This document shows, piece after piece, positions 4,785-6,856 of a stretch of 6,856 bases of DNA. The translations under genes were made by a program, and so were the position numbers. This stretch comes from Alkalibacterium sp046484155 (GTDB lineage: Bacteria > Bacillota > Bacilli > Lactobacillales > Carnobacteriaceae_A). The notes below the pieces were generated by a model. It was given only the letters and a program-made list of their open reading frames with translations. It was not told the origin of the DNA and ran no database searches. Each line of letters starts with the position of its first letter. Position 1 is the stretch's first letter. The DNA is taken from NCBI RefSeq assembly GCF_046484155.1, contig NZ_JAWOBT010000132.1:1-6856 (forward strand), read 5' to 3'.

Positions 4785-5955
4785 ATGCTTGCGTAAGTAA
4801 TTTTGGTGCTGATGCATAGATGGCTAAGGCGCCTAGAGGAGCTGTAAGGATAATTGATAATACCGCCAAAGCTAATATCGCTGCCCCGTGTTCGACTCCC
4901 AAGGCTAATGGCAGCCCGCCAATAGCCGCTTGTACTGTTGCTTTAGGCGTATAAGCTATCATGCAAAAAAGACGTTCTTTGGTGTTAAGTGCGCTATTCA
5001 TTGTAGCTATCCACACACCGATACTTCGCGCCATCAATCCAATTACGATAATGATCAACCCGATAAACCCAGCATCCAAAGCAACGTCAATATTGACCTC
5101 GGCACCGACCAAAGCAAATAACAAAATTTGCAAAAACACCCATAAGCCTCCTAAAGCCACAGTAAAGTGATGAGACTGGGTAGGGATTTTTTCAAGAAAT
5201 ATGAAGCCGATAGTCATGACACCTAGTAAACTGGCAATGCCGACATGTTCCCCAAATTCAACAAACAGTATCGATAACCCAAGTAATAGAACTAATTTTT
5301 CAATATATTTCTTATTAATGAGCTTAAATACAAATATAGCTAAAAAGGCGAGTAAGGCTCCTGCCAGAATACCACCTACGATACTCAATGGAATACTCGC
5401 AATATCAAGCAACAATGAGCTACCCATGGTTTCCGTACCCAAACCTAGAAAGAAGGTAAAGACTGTGATGGCGACAACATCATCAATGGACGTTCCCGCT
5501 AAGAGCAAGGTGGGCACTTGTTTGTCTTCACCTAGACGCTTTGCCTTCAAATCCAGCATGCTTGGAACCACAACGGCTGGTGACACCGCTGCAATAATAA
5601 AGCCGAGCATCCCTGCTTCTGCGAAAGAAAAATCCAGCAGATAGTAAGCTAAGGCGGTCACGGTAAACCCCTCGATCAGACTCGGGATACTGCTCATTTT
5701 CAATGCTATCATACCCACTTCTTTAATCTCTTCTTTTTTTATTCCTAGTCCGGCTCTCAGTAAAATAATGATCAAGGCAAACGTGCGAATGTCTTGCGAA
5801 ACTAACAACAAATCTGAGTCCAGCCAGTTCAGCACGTAAGGACCCGTTAATACCCCTACAAAAAGCATACCGATCAAAGGCGGCAGTTTGACTTTCGAGG
5901 CCATTTTACCCCCGATATATCCTAGCAGCAACAACAATCCTAGTCCTGTTAACAT
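4783..5955 (-). CDS. CPA2-family cation:proton antiporter (NHA/NapA-like Na+/H+ exchanger)
   Basis: Polytopic inner-membrane exchanger, 390 residues, with about 12-13 hydrophobic segments and no cytosolic RCK/TrkA-N domain. The aspartate pair Asp158-Asp159 in TSIDDVVAI sits in the discontinuous helix region and matches the ion-binding DD motif of electrogenic antiporters. Lys338 in YTPKATVQAAIGG corresponds by motif to the conserved Lys/Arg opposite that site. The stretch ILLRAGLGIKKEE (64-76) and AVSPAVVVPSML (123-134) closely resembles the NHA (SLC9B-type) branch. The likely role is Na+ (or Li+) extrusion against H+ for salt and pH homeostasis; cation specificity cannot be read from sequence. 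ATG at 5953-5955 has only a weak purine-rich AAAGAAAGAAG upstream. It is convergent with opuAC and shares its terminator. No strong promoter is seen between it and the pcp terminator. Confidence 0.87.
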   Translation of the reverse strand: MLTGLGLLLLLGYIGGKMASKVKLPPLIGMLFVGVLTGPYVLNWLDSDLLLVSQDIRTFALIIILLRAGLGIKKEEIKEVGMIALKMSSIPSLIEGFTVTALAYYLLDFSFAEAGMLGFIIAAVSPAVVVPSMLDLKAKRLGEDKQVPTLLLAGTSIDDVVAITVFTFFLGLGTETMGSSLLLDIASIPLSIVGGILAGALLAFLAIFVFKLINKKYIEKLVLLLGLSILFVEFGEHVGIASLLGVMTIGFIFLEKIPTQSHHFTVALGGLWVFLQILLFALVGAEVNIDVALDAGFIGLIIIVIGLMARSIGVWIATMNSALNTKERLFCMIAYTPKATVQAAIGGLPLALGVEHGAAILALAVLSIILTAPLGALAIYASAPKLLTQA

Positions 5956-5980
5956 AAGCTCGTCTTCTTTCTTTTATTCA

Positions 5981-5986
5981 TTTATA
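5981..5986 (-). promoter_or_regulatory. Possible -10 box for the antiporter gene
   Basis: TATAAA on the minus strand lies about 25 bp before the ATG. The matching -35 position falls in the loop of the pcp terminator hairpin and reads ACTCAA, a poor match, so any promoter here is weak. Read-through from pcp is an alternative. Confidence 0.25.
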
Positions 5987-6022
5987 AGAAAAAGGCAGTG
6001 ACATTGAGTTACTGCCTTTTTT
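5987..6022 (-). terminator. Intrinsic terminator downstream of pcp
   Basis: GGCAGTGAC (5994-6002) pairs with GTTACTGCC (6008-6016), including one G-T wobble, around an ATTGA loop. An A-run at 5989-5993 supplies the minus-strand T-tract and a T-run at 6017-6022 supplies one on the plus strand. It lies 14 bp past the pcp stop, so it most likely ends the DUF979-pcp transcript before the antiporter gene. Confidence 0.85.
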
Positions 6023-6035
6023 ACTTTATCATGAA

Positions 6036-6683
6036 TCAGTGAATCGCACCACCGATTTCTTTGATGTCGCCTTTACCTTGTCTCTCGACGATCGCTTCGA
6101 TGCCGGCTTCTAATCCTTTTGAGATATCTTCTAAATGCATTGAAGGCTGATCGGGTTTATCCAGCACTTGTTCAGGAATAAAAGGACAATGGACAAAACC
6201 GCCAATTTTGTCAGGATACTTCTGACCGATCATGTATAAGATTTGATACATGATATGATTGCATACAAATGTTCCGGCAGAATTAGAGACACTGGAAGGT
6301 ATTTTCGCTGCTTTCATCTTATCAACCATTGCTTTGATCGGCAACGAGCTAAAATAAGCAGCTGGTCCATCTTCTTTGATTTTTACATCAATGGGCTGGT
6401 TACCCTCATTATCTGGAATACGCGCATCATCGACATTGATAGCGATGCGTTCAGGCGTCACACCAAAACGTCCCCCTGCCTGACCAATACAAAGGATGAC
6501 ATCCGGATCGACTTCTTCAACTTTTTGTTCAATGACATCTGCAGCTTTATGAAAAACGGTCGGTATCTCCAGTTTGATTATTTCGGCACCCGCTATGTTA
6601 TCTGGCAATAATTTTACCGCTTCATAGGCAGGGTTCACTTTTTCACCACCGAATGGATCAAAACCACTAACTAATATTTTCAT
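6036..6683 (-). CDS. pcp: Pyroglutamyl-peptidase I (pyrrolidone-carboxylate peptidase)
   Basis: Cytoplasmic C15 cysteine peptidase that removes N-terminal pyroglutamate (5-oxoproline) from peptides. From ATG at 6681-6683 it is 215 residues, the standard family length. Catalytic triad residues are visible as Glu78 in GRFGVTPERIAIN, Cys141 in SNSAGTFVCNH and His165 in GFVHCPFIPEQ. The N-terminal MKILVSGFDPFGGE and DARIPDNEGNQP are family signatures. The start is set by GGAGGAG lying 7 nt upstream. A longer in-frame reading from ATG at 6696-6698 would place the start over that ribosome binding site and is unlikely. It follows the DUF979 gene by 27 bp in the same operon and is closed by a terminator. 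No damaged residue is seen. Confidence 0.96.
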   Translation of the reverse strand: MKILVSGFDPFGGEKVNPAYEAVKLLPDNIAGAEIIKLEIPTVFHKAADVIEQKVEEVDPDVILCIGQAGGRFGVTPERIAINVDDARIPDNEGNQPIDVKIKEDGPAAYFSSLPIKAMVDKMKAAKIPSSVSNSAGTFVCNHIMYQILYMIGQKYPDKIGGFVHCPFIPEQVLDKPDQPSMHLEDISKGLEAGIEAIVERQGKGDIKEIGGAIH

Positions 6684-6689
6684 TTTACT

Positions 6690-6696
6690 CTCCTCC
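6690..6696 (-). promoter_or_regulatory. Ribosome binding site of pcp, deciding its start
   Basis: GGAGGAG on the minus strand lies a few bases before the ATG at 6681-6683. It overlaps the upstream alternative ATG at 6696-6698, which argues against that longer start. Confidence 0.75.
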
Positions 6697-6710
6697 ATTA
6701 CTGATTAAAT

Positions 6711-6856
6711 TTAAAATGCCCAATAGTACATGAGTAATATGTGTACCACGATCATAAGCAGTGCGTATGGCAACTGTTCTTTAATAACACCGTTAGGATT
6801 CTTCATTTCAAGTAAAGCCACCGGCAAGGCGTTGAAATTGGCAGCCATTGGCGTCA
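6711..6856 (-). CDS. DUF979 family membrane protein, C-terminal 47 residues (putative 5-oxoproline transporter subunit)
   Basis: The minus strand encodes TPMAANFNALPVALLEMKN, then NGVIKEQ, then the hydrophobic LPYALLMIVVHILLMYYWAF and a TAA stop. This ending (TPMAANFN..P.ALLEMK...GVIK.Q, followed by a last membrane helix) is characteristic of DUF979 proteins. Their genes usually lie with a DUF969 gene and pcp in Firmicutes, and the pair is annotated as a putative 5-oxoproline transporter on the basis of that context. The gene continues past the right edge, so the N-terminus and any DUF969 partner are not visible. It ends 27 bp before pcp with no terminator between, so co-transcription is likely. 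Confidence 0.85.
   Translation of the reverse strand, partial: TPMAANFNALPVALLEMKNPNGVIKEQLPYALLMIVVHILLMYYWAF

Noticed and set aside
5201..5644. 147-codon plus-strand frame
   Set aside because: It lies antisense to the antiporter, is low in complexity and has no ribosome binding site; it mirrors membrane-helix codons.
6036..6698. Longer pcp start giving MEESKMKIL...
   Set aside because: The upstream ATG overlaps the ribosome binding site that serves the inner ATG, and the inner start gives the exact family length.
1..6856. CRISPR arrays, tRNA or rRNA genes, toxin-antitoxin or phage-defence operon
   Set aside because: No regularly spaced repeats, no tRNA cloverleaf or rRNA sequence, and no defence-gene motifs were recognised. 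The barstar-like remnant has no visible RNase partner.

Overview
The window looks like chromosomal DNA of a low-GC Gram-positive bacterium, most likely a lactic-acid-bacterium relative (Lactobacillales). A salt- or alkali-adapted Carnobacteriaceae-type genus is a reasonable guess. The evidence is strong AGGAGG-type ribosome binding sites, TTG starts, a lipoprotein-anchored Opu binding protein, a DUF979-pcp pair, and an extracellular solute-binding protein with an extreme acidic excess. The genus is inference.

Left part (1-1300): the start of a tag gene (3-methyladenine DNA glycosylase I) runs off the left edge on the minus strand. Next is a compact IS200/IS605-family element of roughly 0.8 kb with an intact tnpA on the plus strand. 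Divergent from it is a wrecked tnpB remnant that keeps only the N-terminal portion and carries four in-frame stops. Beyond the element (about 942-1100, minus strand) is a frame-broken stretch with a barstar-like core motif. The element appears to have landed at the 3' end of this stretch, just upstream of tag.

Centre (1300-4785): about 430 bp of AT-rich regulatory DNA contains a cre-like palindrome, short direct repeats, an extended -10 promoter and a structured leader. It precedes a complete osmoprotectant ABC transporter operon: opuAA (ATPase with tandem CBS domains), opuAB (permease) and opuAC (lipoprotein binding protein). A strong, apparently bidirectional terminator closes the operon.

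Right part (4783-6856, all minus strand): an NHA/NapA-like CPA2 cation:proton antiporter, a terminator, pcp (pyroglutamyl peptidase I), and the last 47 codons of a DUF979 membrane protein. DUF979 and pcp form an operon for 5-oxoproline handling. Glycine betaine import and Na+/H+ antiport side by side give a small osmotic and ionic-homeostasis neighbourhood, though they are convergent and not one operon.

I do not see a clearly undescribed system. The points most worth a second look are the hyperacidic OpuAC with its domain order, the cre-like site and repeats upstream of opuA, and the decayed barstar-like/IS/tag junction.
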